This document shows, in pieces, positions 10,570 to 22,070 of a DNA stretch of 64,000 nucleotides; positions within the stretch are counted from its first letter, which is position 1, and the number at the start of each line of letters is the position of its first letter. The position numbers and the translations under genes were made by a program. Origin of the DNA: Pyrus communis. Its lineage: Eukaryota > Streptophyta > Magnoliopsida > Rosales > Rosaceae. Below the pieces are notes generated by a model. It ran no database searches and had not been told where the DNA came from. It saw nothing but the letters and a program-made list of their open reading frames with translations. The stretch covers positions 5,431,100 through 5,495,099 of the forward strand of contig NC_084816.1 of NCBI RefSeq assembly GCF_963583255.1, in the 5' to 3' direction.

Positions 10570-12565
10570 CTAATAATAGAGCGAACCTGCAGAACCGCAA
10601 GTCAGAAGTCCAGACACTGATCTACTCTACAACGTAGATCAAATTATTAATACTACTAATTTCATCTCCAATATCAGTACCTTGCCACCAATTTCCTCGG
10701 GCAGCACTGTTCGAGTTGATTCCATTTGGATCATCTTCTCCCCCATCTTTCTTGAACTAATTCAGTCACAAATAACAAACAGAATCAGTTTCTCATATCC
10801 TCTAATCCGTTAATCATGCTGATAACGTCGGTATATGTCTATATATTATGTGATTGTCAACTTATCAAGACTCACTATAGGATAGGATCCAGAGGCATGG
10901 GTACTTGGGGACTGGGAATACACCTCTTGCCCACCATAGTAAATAGATGAACTTAGATGGCATGGTTCTGCTCTTTCTTCCTGAAGAACTGAACTCCGGT
11001 CCTTGTTGGGTAAGCTATAGTGTGCACCTTCGCCACTTATAGCTATATATTTCGAGAAAAATGCAAAGGCCGAGGCAATAAGCTTTAAAAACAAAGTTCA
11101 ATATCCAACATCAAGAGGTTGTAGAGCATTGCAAAATAAACATACTGTAATCTATATACATTCAACAAGATTTACGAGAAATTCCACATTAAATAGTCAT
11201 ATGCCACTTACCACAGAAAAAGTGAGATACGAGAAATGAGATTAATTAAGCATAAGTTATTCCATTTAAAAGTTTGTTAGTCGGAAACTTTAGACATGGT
11301 ACAAAATCAACGCTAGGTTCGCTTTCAAAAAAGTATGAACACAAAAATAAAGAAACTAAAATCAGCATAATACAACCCTGCAGTACCTTGCTTGGAGTTC
11401 CATGCATGATTTCCCAAGGACGACTGCTTCTGCCAATATTCTGTCAGCTCAGAGCTTGAAGAGTTCCTCCCAACAACCTTAAAATTAGGTAAAAAGTCAT
11501 ACACGAGCATATATATATCCAATAGAAGATTTAGTCAGTGTATCTTAACGACCAAGGAGACTTTCACTTGACAGAACACTAACAAGCAAAGGTGTACAAT
11601 GGGCCGGACCGAGCTGGTCTTTTGCCGGCATGGAGAAATTTTTAATTATGACAGGAATACGGGTGATACACTACGTATTTTTATGTAAGTGGTGAAAAAT
11701 TTTACTTTTTAGGTTATTAACATTTTAACACACATATTCCATCATTTGTATAATAACACGTGATGTACCATCTCATGTACCGATCACACTGAAAAATCTC
11801 TCGCTGACCTGCATCCTTCAAAAGATCAGTCCGCTTAAAGACGGCCAGTTGTACACCTCCATTAACAATCACCCCCGTTTTTCCGTCCACTGAACTAGAG
11901 AATAATGCTATACAAAAGAGCTATGAGTACTATGAGGAAAAAAGTGCTTTTTGTTTTGGGTTGTCAGCTCTCACCCATTTTGGAAAAACTTAACCACCAA
12001 ATATGCTGTGATCCCAAATCAATGTCTTGCGTAAAAAAACCATAAAACTTTTTCTTTCCCACTTTTGGTATTTCTCTGCCAAATTTTACTTTTCCTTGCT
12101 AAGCAATTTTCAGTTCACTATTATAAAGTCAAGAAATTTATAAAAATTTATAATAACAAAGCATATGCATGCACCCAATAAAGAAAATCCCTGGTAACCA
12201 AAATCCATCCTTTCCCAATTTCTAATGTTAAATCAACTTTGTTGTTAAGTTGGCTGGACCAGCGTGCTCTTCTTCTGCACTTAAGTTCGAATGTCCCTCT
12301 CAGTAGTTTATATTAAATTAGATTGGAATATCACTCCAAATCAAAATAATAAAAAAAAAAAAACATTTAAATCAACCTTACGCAAAAAGTAGAGAGCATA
12401 AATATATGAAGGCAGTAGAAGAATCATATGTACCTGTGATGGAGGTGGGAAAATGGAAGCAAAAATCCCAGTAGAAGACTTGTGGGGAGACTCCTTGTCC
12501 TTGGCACCAAAAAGATCAGTCAATGAGGAACCTGAATTGCCTTGATTCTTATTGTTACTCTCCAT
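10570..12565 (-). CDS. SIS (salt-induced serine-rich)-like small protein, 5 exons
   Basis: A plant-specific small, Ser-rich, soluble protein. The Arabidopsis relative SIS has been linked to salt responses, and the biochemical role is unknown. Exons on the minus strand: 12565-12434, 11477-11387, 11042-10876, 10750-10681 and 10586-10570. They join in frame to 158 aa. Family blocks in order: LTDLFGAKDKESP and GIFASIFPPPSQ (exon 1), CHLSSSIYYGGQEVYS (exon 3), KKDGGEDDPNG-like acidic patch and RGNWWQGSLYY at the C-terminus. The last exon encodes only GSLYY plus the stop. The exon 2/3 join (A of AISGEG) is the least certain border. Introns 1 and 2 are long (956 and 344 bp). Confidence 0.82.
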
Positions 12566-14212
12566 TTCTTACTTCCTTTCTCTCTCTAAGTCAACCAAAA
12601 AAACCCAACTCCAGAAAAAAGCACTCTGCAAAAAAGCAGCTTCCAAGAGAAAAACCCAGTTAAAGAAAAAAGCAGATCAGATTTGCAGAGGAATGAAGAA
12701 AGAAGAGAGAGAGCACGTGATGAAGATGATGCCACCCAGTATCCAAAACCCAAAATTTATATTGGCACTTGTTCTACGAAAGACGGCACTGCAGGTAGTG
12801 CCGCCCATGTCCCATCATCACCCTAAGAAAAAGCAATCCTCTTTCCGTTTCCATGCAACCAAAGATTTGTTTCTCTTTTCATCACAAAAGATTTGGAACT
12901 TGCCCTATTGTTTTCCTCACTATGATCATCTTTCTCCCCACACAAACGTAACGGATAAGTGCCACGTGGGCTCCACTCGTCTTGCCAAGTGGACGTATCC
13001 CGTAGTGCCACATTTTTTCAGAATGGATAATATGTAGAACGGTTGCAAATCGTAGGACTACATTTGGAGACGATCGAAAGCTTTTGCCTCGTCCTAATGC
13101 TAACTCATTAACGTATCTGTACCACCTACTCATAGTAGATGTGCCACAACTTATTTAGCTAAGGCAGTGTAAATCTGCTCGACACCTATGTTTAAATCCC
13201 TCCTCCCATGGAGAAAGAAATTTTTATAAAGACACCATATGGTTAGACTTGTTGGGCACCCAAGTTTTCCTCGATGTCACGAGTGGAGAAGATTAACCAA
13301 AAACTAGAAAGATTTGAATGATTAAGAGAGAGATAGTGAGCTAGAAAATGAGCCTACACCGCATTTTCTTTTTCTTAATTTAGATCAGATTAATTAAAAT
13401 ATGATCGGAATTTTCAACCCTCATACGAACTGTGAAATATCTAATTGGTATTGAGACTCGATGTCTAGACTCGATTTTTATTTCATCTCCCCCAATGGCC
13501 CCCGTTGTGTGATTATATTTTGTGGGATATATAAGTTGAAGACTTCAAGTGAGGGATAGGAGAAATGAATCCAGATGCTTCTGATCCCACAAAGTGGATA
13601 ACTAGATAAGCTTTGCTTTGTTGGATATGCTTCAAGTAGTGCATGGTCCACCATTCTCTTACCTATTCATATCAAGCCACCAACCCGCAAGTGTTATGTA
13701 GGACCATATATAGCTTATTCACATGTAGAAAATCTTCAAATAAAATGTTGACAGTATATTTAGTTGTTCATTCTAGATTTCATAGTTATTACGTGATTTT
13801 GCCTAGAGTATTTCACAATAAAAACGAAAGTCTTGCAATAGATATTTAAAAGTTCTTGAGGACTATAACATCAAAACAGGCTATCCACTCGCTGCGTCCA
13901 ACCTCCACACATGCTTCCATCTCAAGTTCGTGAGGATGTGGGAAATCATATTACTCTATTCGTACTACACAGGCAAGATATTCCAGAACGATGAGATGCC
14001 ATGACCTAGAAAAAAAGCAGATTGTGTGAACCCGTATTATATATGCAATTTTGTTTGGATATGGGTTTGGTTTGGCGTGGGACTTCTTGTACTAAGTGGG
14101 ATGCTTACGACAAAGTTGGTACCATTATTGGTTTGAAATAATATGAATTTGAACAGGTTTTGATGATTAAGTTTAAATCTTGATGTGTCACTTTTGCTTA
14201 ATATAGGTCGGT

Positions 14213-14380
14213 TGGATGCTAGGAAAATCTCTTTTAAGGTGGAACTCTTCAAAAATTCTCCATCACATCATGTTTTCTGTACAATATTTTATAATGTTGA
14301 CATGAGAATTGTGCAAAAAACATGATGTGACATAGTCTATGTAGAGTCCTACTTTTGAGAGAGTCTCCTTAGCATTTCTC
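14213..14380. repeat. MITE family M1, copy 1
   Basis: Its right end TTGAGAGAGTCTCCTTAGCATTTCTC is the complement of the terminus GAGAAATGCTAAGGAGACTC seen at 49923. The left end is the diverged match GGATGCTAGGAAAATCTC. Inside, ACATCATGTTTT on the left pairs with AAAACATGATGT on the right. About 168 bp, non-coding. Confidence 0.7.
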
Positions 14381-14430
14381 TTTCTTTAGCAAAAATTCTC
14401 GATCTTTTGATCATTGATGATGGCAGAGAG

Positions 14431-14600
14431 TTCATAGAGAATCTCACTTTGAGAAAGCCTCCTTAGCATTTCTCAACCAAGGAAAACTCGGTGTCACCTC
14501 ATGTTTTTAGCACAATGTTTTATAATATTAGCACGAGAATTGATGTTATACTGTGAGATAATAAAGAGTCCATAAATAGTCTCACTTTGAAAAAACCTTA
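14431..14600. repeat. MITE family M1, truncated and rearranged copies
   Basis: 14431-14474 ends with the M1 terminus GAGAAAGCCTCCTTAGCATTTCTC. The stretch from 14480 to about 14600 repeats the M1 interior (ACCTCATGTTTTTAGCACAATG, GAGTCCATAAATAGTCTC). Neither part has both ends, so these are partial copies lying next to copy 1. Confidence 0.45.
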
Positions 14601-14864
14601 GTGAAGAGACACTAATCCCAACTGATAATCTTTATCTTTACTACTATAAAGCCAACACAAAGTCATCATATATTAATATTAACCTCCCACTAAGTATACA
14701 ATAACAATTTAAAGTAAATGAGTAAAAGTGCAAAATAAAAGTAGCATTGTCACTTTACTTTGAATAGAAGGGTTAGAAATATGAATTATTCTCATTCGAA
14801 TGTCCACTTGCAATAAAAGAATCAAAGACAGTTGGAATTCACCTAGGATTAGGATTGGCATGAC

Positions 14865-15034
14865 AAGAAACACTAAGGAGATTCTTTTAAAAGTGAGACT
14901 CTCCATAAATTTTCTCTATCATCTCATGTTTTTGTTATAATGTTTATATTGTTGGTACGAGAATTAACATTAAACTGTGAAGTGGTGGAAAGTCCATAGA
15001 GAGTCCTACTTTGATATAATCTCTTTAGCATTAA
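14865..15034. repeat. MITE family M1, copy 2
   Basis: The left arm GAAACACTAAGGAGATTC and the right arm AATCTCTTTAGCATTAAC are inverted. The interior has the same CATCTCATGTTTTTGTTATAATG block as the other copies. About 170 bp, non-coding. Confidence 0.65.
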
Positions 15035-16040
15035 CATCAAAATGTGATGGGTCAAATAAAATGTGATGGGTCATTCTTGGTTTTTGAGGAATAAGACTTG
15101 GGGAACTTTTGTATTCCATCTTTTTCGGTTCCCCTTCTGATCGTGCAATGTTGCACAATGATGGGAATCGTCTCCTTTCTAGTTCAACCTTTAATATCAA
15201 CTTTACTGAAAATCAACCAAATAAAATATCATTAATTGTTCATTTAACTTTGTTAAAATTTAAGTGTTCAACTAAATAACAATAATCTATATCATTAGAT
15301 GACTAAACGATTTAGGATTTGATTGATTTCTACCAAAGTTGACCTTTAAAGGGGGACTTCGAAAATAATGGTGATCATCATACAACATTGTAGGATGAAA
15401 AGGAGAGCCAGATGAGAAGGAGAGGCAAAAAAGTGAAATGAGAATGTTCAAATGAGAAAGTAACAATCTTCGAAAAATTGTAAATCAATGTTTTTCTTAG
15501 CAAAGAGCTCTTACTAGACAATTACATTACCATAGAAAGCCCACTTTGAATTCAGTGAGGCCCAATCCAGTTTAAACCCGACCCAAAACCAAGTCATTGC
15601 TTCCAAGTATTACTGCAGCCTCTTAATTTCGGAGATTAGCAGTGCCAAGATACAAAGGGTGCAAAAACAACAATCAATCATATACATGCTCATCTATGTC
15701 AACACAGACAGGTCAAAAATTCACACGCCTCCAAGAACATTTACAAAATATGAAAAGTTCCGTTCCAAGAACTCCGATCTTCGATACTTTAAAAAGAAGG
15801 AACAATTTTACATGTCATTTTATGGGATAAACCACCTAAAGGTTTTACCAGGCAATCCATCATCCTATAATAGGTTGGGATACAACGACCCCCCCCCCAA
15901 TGAAGAGAAAGAAAAATTCAAGCCCTGAAACCAAATAAATTTTAATTGGGACGATGAAATCAATATAACATCTGTGTGGTGAGAAGCGCGTGCTAATTCT
16001 ACAACAGATAGAAGTAGGAGCAAAGCATAGAATGCAGACC

Positions 16041-17630
16041 TCAGCCGCGCATGCCAAATATCTCTTCTGGGGGATCGTACACATGCTGTTCGGGAAACAG
16101 CTCCTCAAAGTCTTGCTTGACTCTGTTTCTCAAGAGGGGATGTGGCAGAAGTCCCTTCAACAAAATCCGGAATGGCAGCTCCTCCGGTGGATCTGGAGAC
16201 TGCTTCATGTCCTCATATATGTTCATCGCATCTGCTGGACAACCAGAGTTCAAAAAACCCCTGATAACTTCTGTATATGTTTGAGAATCAGGAAATAGAT
16301 CCTCCTTTTTCAAGCTGTCCCACAGTAGCATAACATCCTCCATTTTCTTAGATCTTGCCAATGCAATAATCAAGTCCTTGTACAGATAGACATCCGGTTT
16401 GTACCAGTCTTGCCTTCGAATCACGTTAAATACCTGAAAATTCACCGAGTCGCTTGTAACTCCAATAAACAAACACATATGTTCATTGCATATGCATTTA
16501 AACAGAAATAAAGATGGTGCAGTCCAGAAGGAATTTCATTTCAAATAACGGTCTAAATCCAATTTTCCTCTTGGGTATTCTGATAAACAAGTCTGAAAAA
16601 CCACAGCATACCTGCATTGTGGTTTTGCATTTAACACAGACAACAATTAAATTTGAAAACACCATTGTGTATTTGAAGAGTTGGGTTTCAACCTAACTTC
16701 TTGAAGGAAATAATAAATCAGCAATTCAAAATCAAATTAGTCTTGTTTTTCGCAAATTCAAACGGGAAATATGGCAGTGAATGTTAATATGGTCGTCTGG
16801 ACTCTAGAGAAATTTTTCGGCATATCACCATTACTAGCTATTTCAAAATCCAGAAAGCTATTATAGCACCTATAACTACAAGTGAAAAAATGCCCGTTTT
16901 GAGTCAAAGATGGATTTGGCCACGAAAACCATGTCGCTCTGTTCACGCTTTATGAACACAGGAATACCCAGAAATACTTACACGAAAGCTATGCATTTTC
17001 TTCTAATACTATTAAACATACTGACAAAGCATATTTGAAGGTGCCCAAGAGCGCACATAGAGCCAGGCATTCAATCAAACACATTGCGTGCAACCCACTG
17101 ATCCCCTTTTTGGCAACAATCATAAACTAGCAACAGATAAGTGGATTCACACAGCACAAATTCAACACCGCGAGTACAAATTTCACAACAACCCAGAAGA
17201 TTAAATGCCAAAAAAAAAAAAATCTCAAAATTTAATCACAGAAATTCGATACCTTAATTGCCAAAGCAACTTCTTCCTGGCGCTCGAGCTCCGTGAGCAC
17301 AGCAATCATATCCATCTTCAGAAGCCTCAAAACGTGGGTCTTGACAAACTTCCCAAGCTTCTCTTCGTCGTCCTTGAACCGTTTCAAACCCGAGATTACG
17401 AAAAGCGCTTCTTTGCCAATCAGCTTCTTGCCCCTCCAGAGCGGTCCTCTGGGCCTCCCGTCGTGATACAGCTTGAACCCAAAAATGGGTCTCCATGATT
17501 TGATTTCGAGCTCTGGAATTGGAGAGTTTAGAAGCAATAGGGTCGTTTTGATTGGTGTTGTTTTTAGGTTTTGAATGAGTATTGAGGAGAAAAATGATGA
17601 CTTTGATCGCGAAAATGCGCGAGTCGCCAT
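16041..17630 (-). CDS. PPR-type organelle protein, THA8/At1g62350-like, 2 exons
   Basis: A short pentatricopeptide-repeat protein. THA8-type relatives act in organelle RNA metabolism such as intron splicing. Exons: 17630-17253 and 16433-16041, joined in phase 0 to 256 aa. The N-terminus MATRAFSRSKSSFFSS is Ser/Arg-rich and lacks acidic residues, as in a plastid or mitochondrial transit peptide. A conserved region follows with FGFKLYHDGRPRGPLWRGKK and a helical domain ending at VALAIK/VFNVIRRQDWYKPD. PPR-like helix pairs are visible at KPDVYLYKDLIIALARSKKM and PDSQTYTEVIRGFLNSGCP. The short length and few motifs fit the P-class THA8-like group. The 819-bp intron shows nothing else coding. Confidence 0.83.
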
Positions 17631-18568
17631 TGGAGGTGTGATGAAGGGGATGAGTTGGTCGGTGAGTGTGGGATTGATGAAGGGTTTGTTTGGGAAATGA
17701 GAAATTATGGCTTCTCCTTGTTTTGGAGAGGGGTTAGGCGCAGGGGTTTTGGCGTAGGGCTTTACATCGCAGGTAGAAACCTTCTTATGAAAAATAAGGG
17801 TTTAATGTAATTCTTATTGTAATTTATTTATTTTGCTACAAATGGTATATTCACATTAATCCACAAAATTTGAATCTAAAACCTTTCATTTATAAATGAA
17901 ATAAAAATACTACTAGACCTAAGTGGCAAAATCTTATTGTAATTAGTTTCTTTTCTTTTTCATTGGTTGGATTCCTCTTGTCTCAAAATTGGTCTTGGCC
18001 ATGTGGCAATCGGGTCGAGGATTTCAAGATCTCTTAGCCCTTCTAGTTTGTGTAGCTGGCATGCCAACTCGCAGTTTAAGGCTAAGCGAGTAAAGAGAAG
18101 TTGGTGATTTTACTTTGCGCTTTGTTTTAACTTCTTTCAAATGTGATTGTGGGCCAAGGAAGGAACCCGTCTCGTCCGTAGGTTCTCCATAGCTTGTTAC
18201 AAGGACTTTTGAATTTGCATTAGATGGACGTTGAGATGGTTATTATTTGTGTAGACACGATGAGTGAATGAATGGGTGGAAGTGAATTTGGTAAATCATA
18301 TGGTGAGATGGAATGTATGGGGAGGTGCATGGCATCAACTCAAACGAACTAGCCAAATGGTCGAACTGATAAGTAATACGTTACAATACTCTGCAAAATG
18401 AATTGCGAGAAATTTAAATGCACGTTAAGTGCGTGAAAAATAAAATTGCTCAGTGCAAGAAAATAATTTGCAGGAATTGGAAACTAATTTGAAATAGAAA
18501 ACCATATAGGTCTACATTATTCTGTTCAACAACAGTGACCAGTACAATAGCAATGAACTAATTTTTTT
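17631..18568. other. Intergenic spacer between PPR gene and TIR gene
   Basis: The first 130 bp should be the leader and promoter of the PPR gene. The rest is AT-rich with no domain-bearing frame. The part next to 18568 should be the 3' UTR of the minus-strand TIR gene. Confidence 0.4.
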
Positions 18569-21500
18569 TCATAGCTTGCAATCTAGGGCTCGGTTACTCA
18601 GAAAGGCATTGTAGGAGACAGTCACAAAGACAAGCAACAGAAAGGAAAGCACAAGAACAAACGAAGATGAAAAATGACGCCAACGATAAAACCGTCGTCG
18701 GAGAGTGATGCACAAAGGAATTTTCGAGCCCTCGTCCAATGACAGACTCTCGTCAATAAAAAATCTCAGGTCATCATCATCACTTAGCTCCACCGGTTGG
18801 GTTGGTAGTTTTGATGCATATGCTGTCGTTATTATGATCTTGTATTCACTGGGATCTACCCCAAGAATACAATACAGTCTCTGCACAAGTTCTTCATATA
18901 TAATGCTGTCTGAAACCATAATTCCTTTCGTTTTACCACCAATGTATGTGGAATTGCTCCACTTCCCATCATAGTTAACCAAAAGTCTAAGCTTATTCAT
19001 TTTCCTGAAGATACATGGAAAACATTAGTCAGCAAGAAAGTAGATATAAACTGATTAAATGAACCAGAATTTAGACTAAACGTAGAACGATTGATAAAAT
19101 AAGCCCTAGCCGTAGGGGGAGGATGATCCTTCTTCCTCCTCTCTCTCTCTTGTTCTTGCCTAGTCCCTTGTGATGACTTAAATTTAATCCTTCTGCCTCC
19201 TCTCTCAATTTTGGGTATTTTATTACCTTCCAATTTAATCCTTCTTTCAAAACTCTTCCTCTAAACTTTTTCTTTCTTCCCTCTAAGACCTGGTTTGGTA
19301 CTGAGGTGATTCTGAAAAAAGCTGCTATCAAAAAAAGCTGGGAGCTGTTTTTGTGTTTGGTAAACACTTAGTTTCAGCTTTTTTTCACAGTTTTGGATGA
19401 AAAAAAGCCAAAAACAAGAAGCTGCAAAACCTAGCTTTGAAAAACTGGCTTTTTTTCACATTTGTTTTACATAAAAGTTTACCAAACACTCTAATACTGC
19501 TTTTTTTTTTCTTTTCAAAAGCACTTTTACAAAAAAGTTTACCAAACACTCTGCTGCTTTATTTCACAGCTGCTTATTCTCACAGCACAGCAGAAGCAGC
19601 TTTTTTTCAAAGCACATCAATACCAAACCAACCCTAAATCTAGTGCTATATATGATGATGCTTTTGGAGGATTCCGGCTATCTACTCAAACGTCAGGTAA
19701 GCAACCTTGTGATTTATGCGATGTAGTTTGTGTCGTTTTTGACAAATTCCAACCTAATTTTGGACTATATTTAATGGAAAACAAGGGACTTTCATTTTCA
19801 TCGTCGATCATGATCATCATCAGTCACCTTGGAAGATGAGGATGATGAGCAATAAACCAGAAGAAAATATCCAACCATTTCAAATTGACAAAAGAGCAAA
19901 AAAGTTTACCTTCTAGTTCTAGAAGAAGATACTCGGGGTTTAAGAATATTCATCTTCGACCTCTTATCCAAACATAGACTTCGTTCTATGAAAAATGCCA
20001 AGTCCTCATCATCGGCTATCTGTACTGGTTGAGCAGGCAATTCTGATTCATCTGTAGTCTTCATTATGATCTCATACTCATCTGGATCTATCCCGACGAT
20101 ACGATACACTCTATCTAGAAGCTCCTCACAAGTAATGTCCTTTGACACCACTATCTCTGTCGCATTACCACCAATGTATGCAGTATTAACCCACTTTCCA
20201 CCATAGTGAACCGAAATTCTGATTTTACTTATTTTCCTGAAGATGAAATTAAACAATTAGGGATAAAAATAACTAATAGTAAACAAAGTAGTTTAATAGT
20301 TTATGCTCGTTCTTTCAAAAATCAATCATGACAAATTATAGAAATTGACGACTTATAAAAATAGAACATTCAAAATCAATATGGAGGAAAATTACCTATC
20401 CCTTGTGTTACACTTGACACCGACCATGTCTGACGATGCTTCTTCATGTTCTGTAAAGGCCTCAAGAATCCTCTGCAAGTTAGATGTTTCTGTGCATTCA
20501 AGAATCTTCACAAGCTCATCCAGGCACCAAGTTGAAGAAGCAAAGTCTGGTGAAAGAGTGACGAGGGAAATCTGTGATTTTTCAATTGCTTTTACAAGTC
20601 CTGAGGAAATAGGTAGTCCTGTTTCAAGCCCTTTGTCATCTCTAAAGGTGGTAATTCCTTTCTGCTCCAATGAATAGTACATGTGATCCACAATATTCAA
20701 GCGGGTGTCTCTGCCTCTAAAAGACATAAACACATCATACTTCCATCTTTGAGAAGAAAAATGAGGAGAATAAGGTGTTGAGGTTTCAGCCAGTATCGAA
20801 GAAGAGGGGACCGTAGAAGGAAACTTAGGGTGCAATTTCCTCCATATGTCATCAACAATATCTTGAATGAGCTCTGATTCGCGCCTACAACAAAGAAAGA
20901 GACTGTTAATCACGTTGTTGGGTGGCCAGCAAATGAAGTCCAAATAGCATAACACACTTTTCCATCCTCTCTCACTATCTCTTTTTTTTGCAACTTCTCC
21001 TACAATAACTTTGATCAATGAGTGATTTTTTCCCATCATCACCACCGTATTAGTTGCCATTAGATGATTGTGATTTAATCTAGCTACTGCATAAATTTTG
21101 AATTTTTACTCACTAATTTTTAGCATAATTCTTCTTCTGATGATCGATTCAACCTCTGATTAAAAAGTTATACCTTAGTTATATTTTATCTCATTTATTC
21201 TCTTCATAAAAAATAGGAGGTAGAACCAATAAAGATTTCTTTTTCGATTCATCCTTGGAAAATTGAAGATTTAGGTTGTTATTTTTTCATATTTCATATT
21301 GTAAAATCAGTAATATTTAACAAATCAAAATTTTGTTCCATATGCATGTTATTTGAACTCAATTAAGTTTGTGAAAAGATCTGATAAGATTTCATATTTT
21401 TTTTAAAAACACATCTTTCCGGCTAAGGAATGGAAAACATTTCTCTTGTTACATGAATCCAATTTTCATTTCATCAGAAAATGCCATCCTCTAATAAATT

Positions 21501-22070
21501 CCTTGGAAATTCTATAGTCAATGGAATATACAGTTATCAATTTGGTGTTGCAAACATATATCATTTAGCAGAAGAAAAGAGTGAGTAAAATAGATATGCA
21601 TACCGGCCCCTTGAATCCCACCCAGAGAGGCTTGCTACTTGGGTTAAAGCAGCTCTCCACCTTTTAACCTTGTCCGGGTCGTCCTTGTATGTTTCTTTGT
21701 GTCTAGCAAAGGCTTCACCAAAACTCCCTGTTTGATTTCGTACATCAGACGGATCGACATCATAGAAAATTGGTAGCACCGTTTTTTTTTCCCCATGGTA
21801 TTCAAGAATATTTACAAGCTCATCCAAACACCGTGGCGAAGATGAATAATTATTTCCCAGAACAGTAACTGCAGTCCTCGAATTCTGAATTGCAGTCAGG
21901 AGTTCTATCTCGCACGCATAGCTTTGAACATGATTGCTGAAAGCTTTTATGTTCTGCTTCTTAAACTCTGTATATAGAGCATCTACAAAAGACTTGGTGG
22001 TGTCTTCAAAACTTAAAAATAAATCATATACTACTTTATTGACAACCGCTTCCACAATTGCCCCCGCCAT
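18569..22070 (-). CDS. TIR-TIR-PB1like-PB1like-TM protein without NB-ARC or LRR, 4 exons
   Basis: Four exons (22070-21604, 20884-20396, 20236-19910, 19004-18569) join in frame to 572 aa; all three introns are phase 2 with GT-AG borders. Residues about 15-155 are a TIR domain: YDLFLSF, CLDELVNILEYHG and FYDVDPSDVRNQTGSFGEAF. The canonical RGEDTR after LSF is shortened to EDTT, and the usual W before CLDEL is R. Residues 156-175 (ESELIQDIVDDIW) match the linker that opens an NB-ARC exon. About 205-305 is a second TIR (YDVFMSFRGRDTR, STWCLDELVKILE) lacking the FYDVDPSDVR segment. About 319-415 and 428-520 are two PB1-like domains (HYGGKW, YIGG, VGIDPDEYEII, DDEDLAFFIE), as at the N-terminus of MULE transposases. 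About 540-563 is a hydrophobic tail anchor. It may signal in immunity from a membrane, or be a decaying chimera. I know of no standard name. Confidence 0.75.
19287..19634. repeat. Tourist/PIF-Harbinger-like MITE in TIR gene intron 3
   Basis: About 348 bp flanked by a 3-bp TAA duplication (19284-19286 and 19635-19637). The termini GACCTGGTTTGGTACTG and the complement of CAATACCAAACCAACCC are inverted repeats, typical of Tourist-like elements. The interior is rich in AAAAAGCTG/CAGCTTTTTT in both orientations and can fold back. It lies wholly within the intron between the two PB1-like exons. Confidence 0.75.

Larger units (their letters stand above)
12566..16040. other. Intergenic region carrying MITEs
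   Basis: It starts with the promoter and leader of the minus-strand SIS-like gene, which contains a purine-rich run near 12590-12680. From 14213 on it holds several copies of an inverted-repeat MITE family. From about 15600 it should hold the 3' UTR of the PPR gene. No coding gene is supported; the open frames at 12552-13037 and 15642-15928 lack any recognisable domain. Confidence 0.45.

Noticed and set aside
11630..11800. Possible inverted-repeat element in SIS-like intron 1
   Set aside because: GTGATACACTACGT and GTGATGTACCATC look related but are not convincing inverted ends.
12552..13037. A 161-aa open frame opposite the SIS-like first exon
   Set aside because: It overlaps the SIS-like leader antisense, is Lys/Gln low-complexity and shows no domain.
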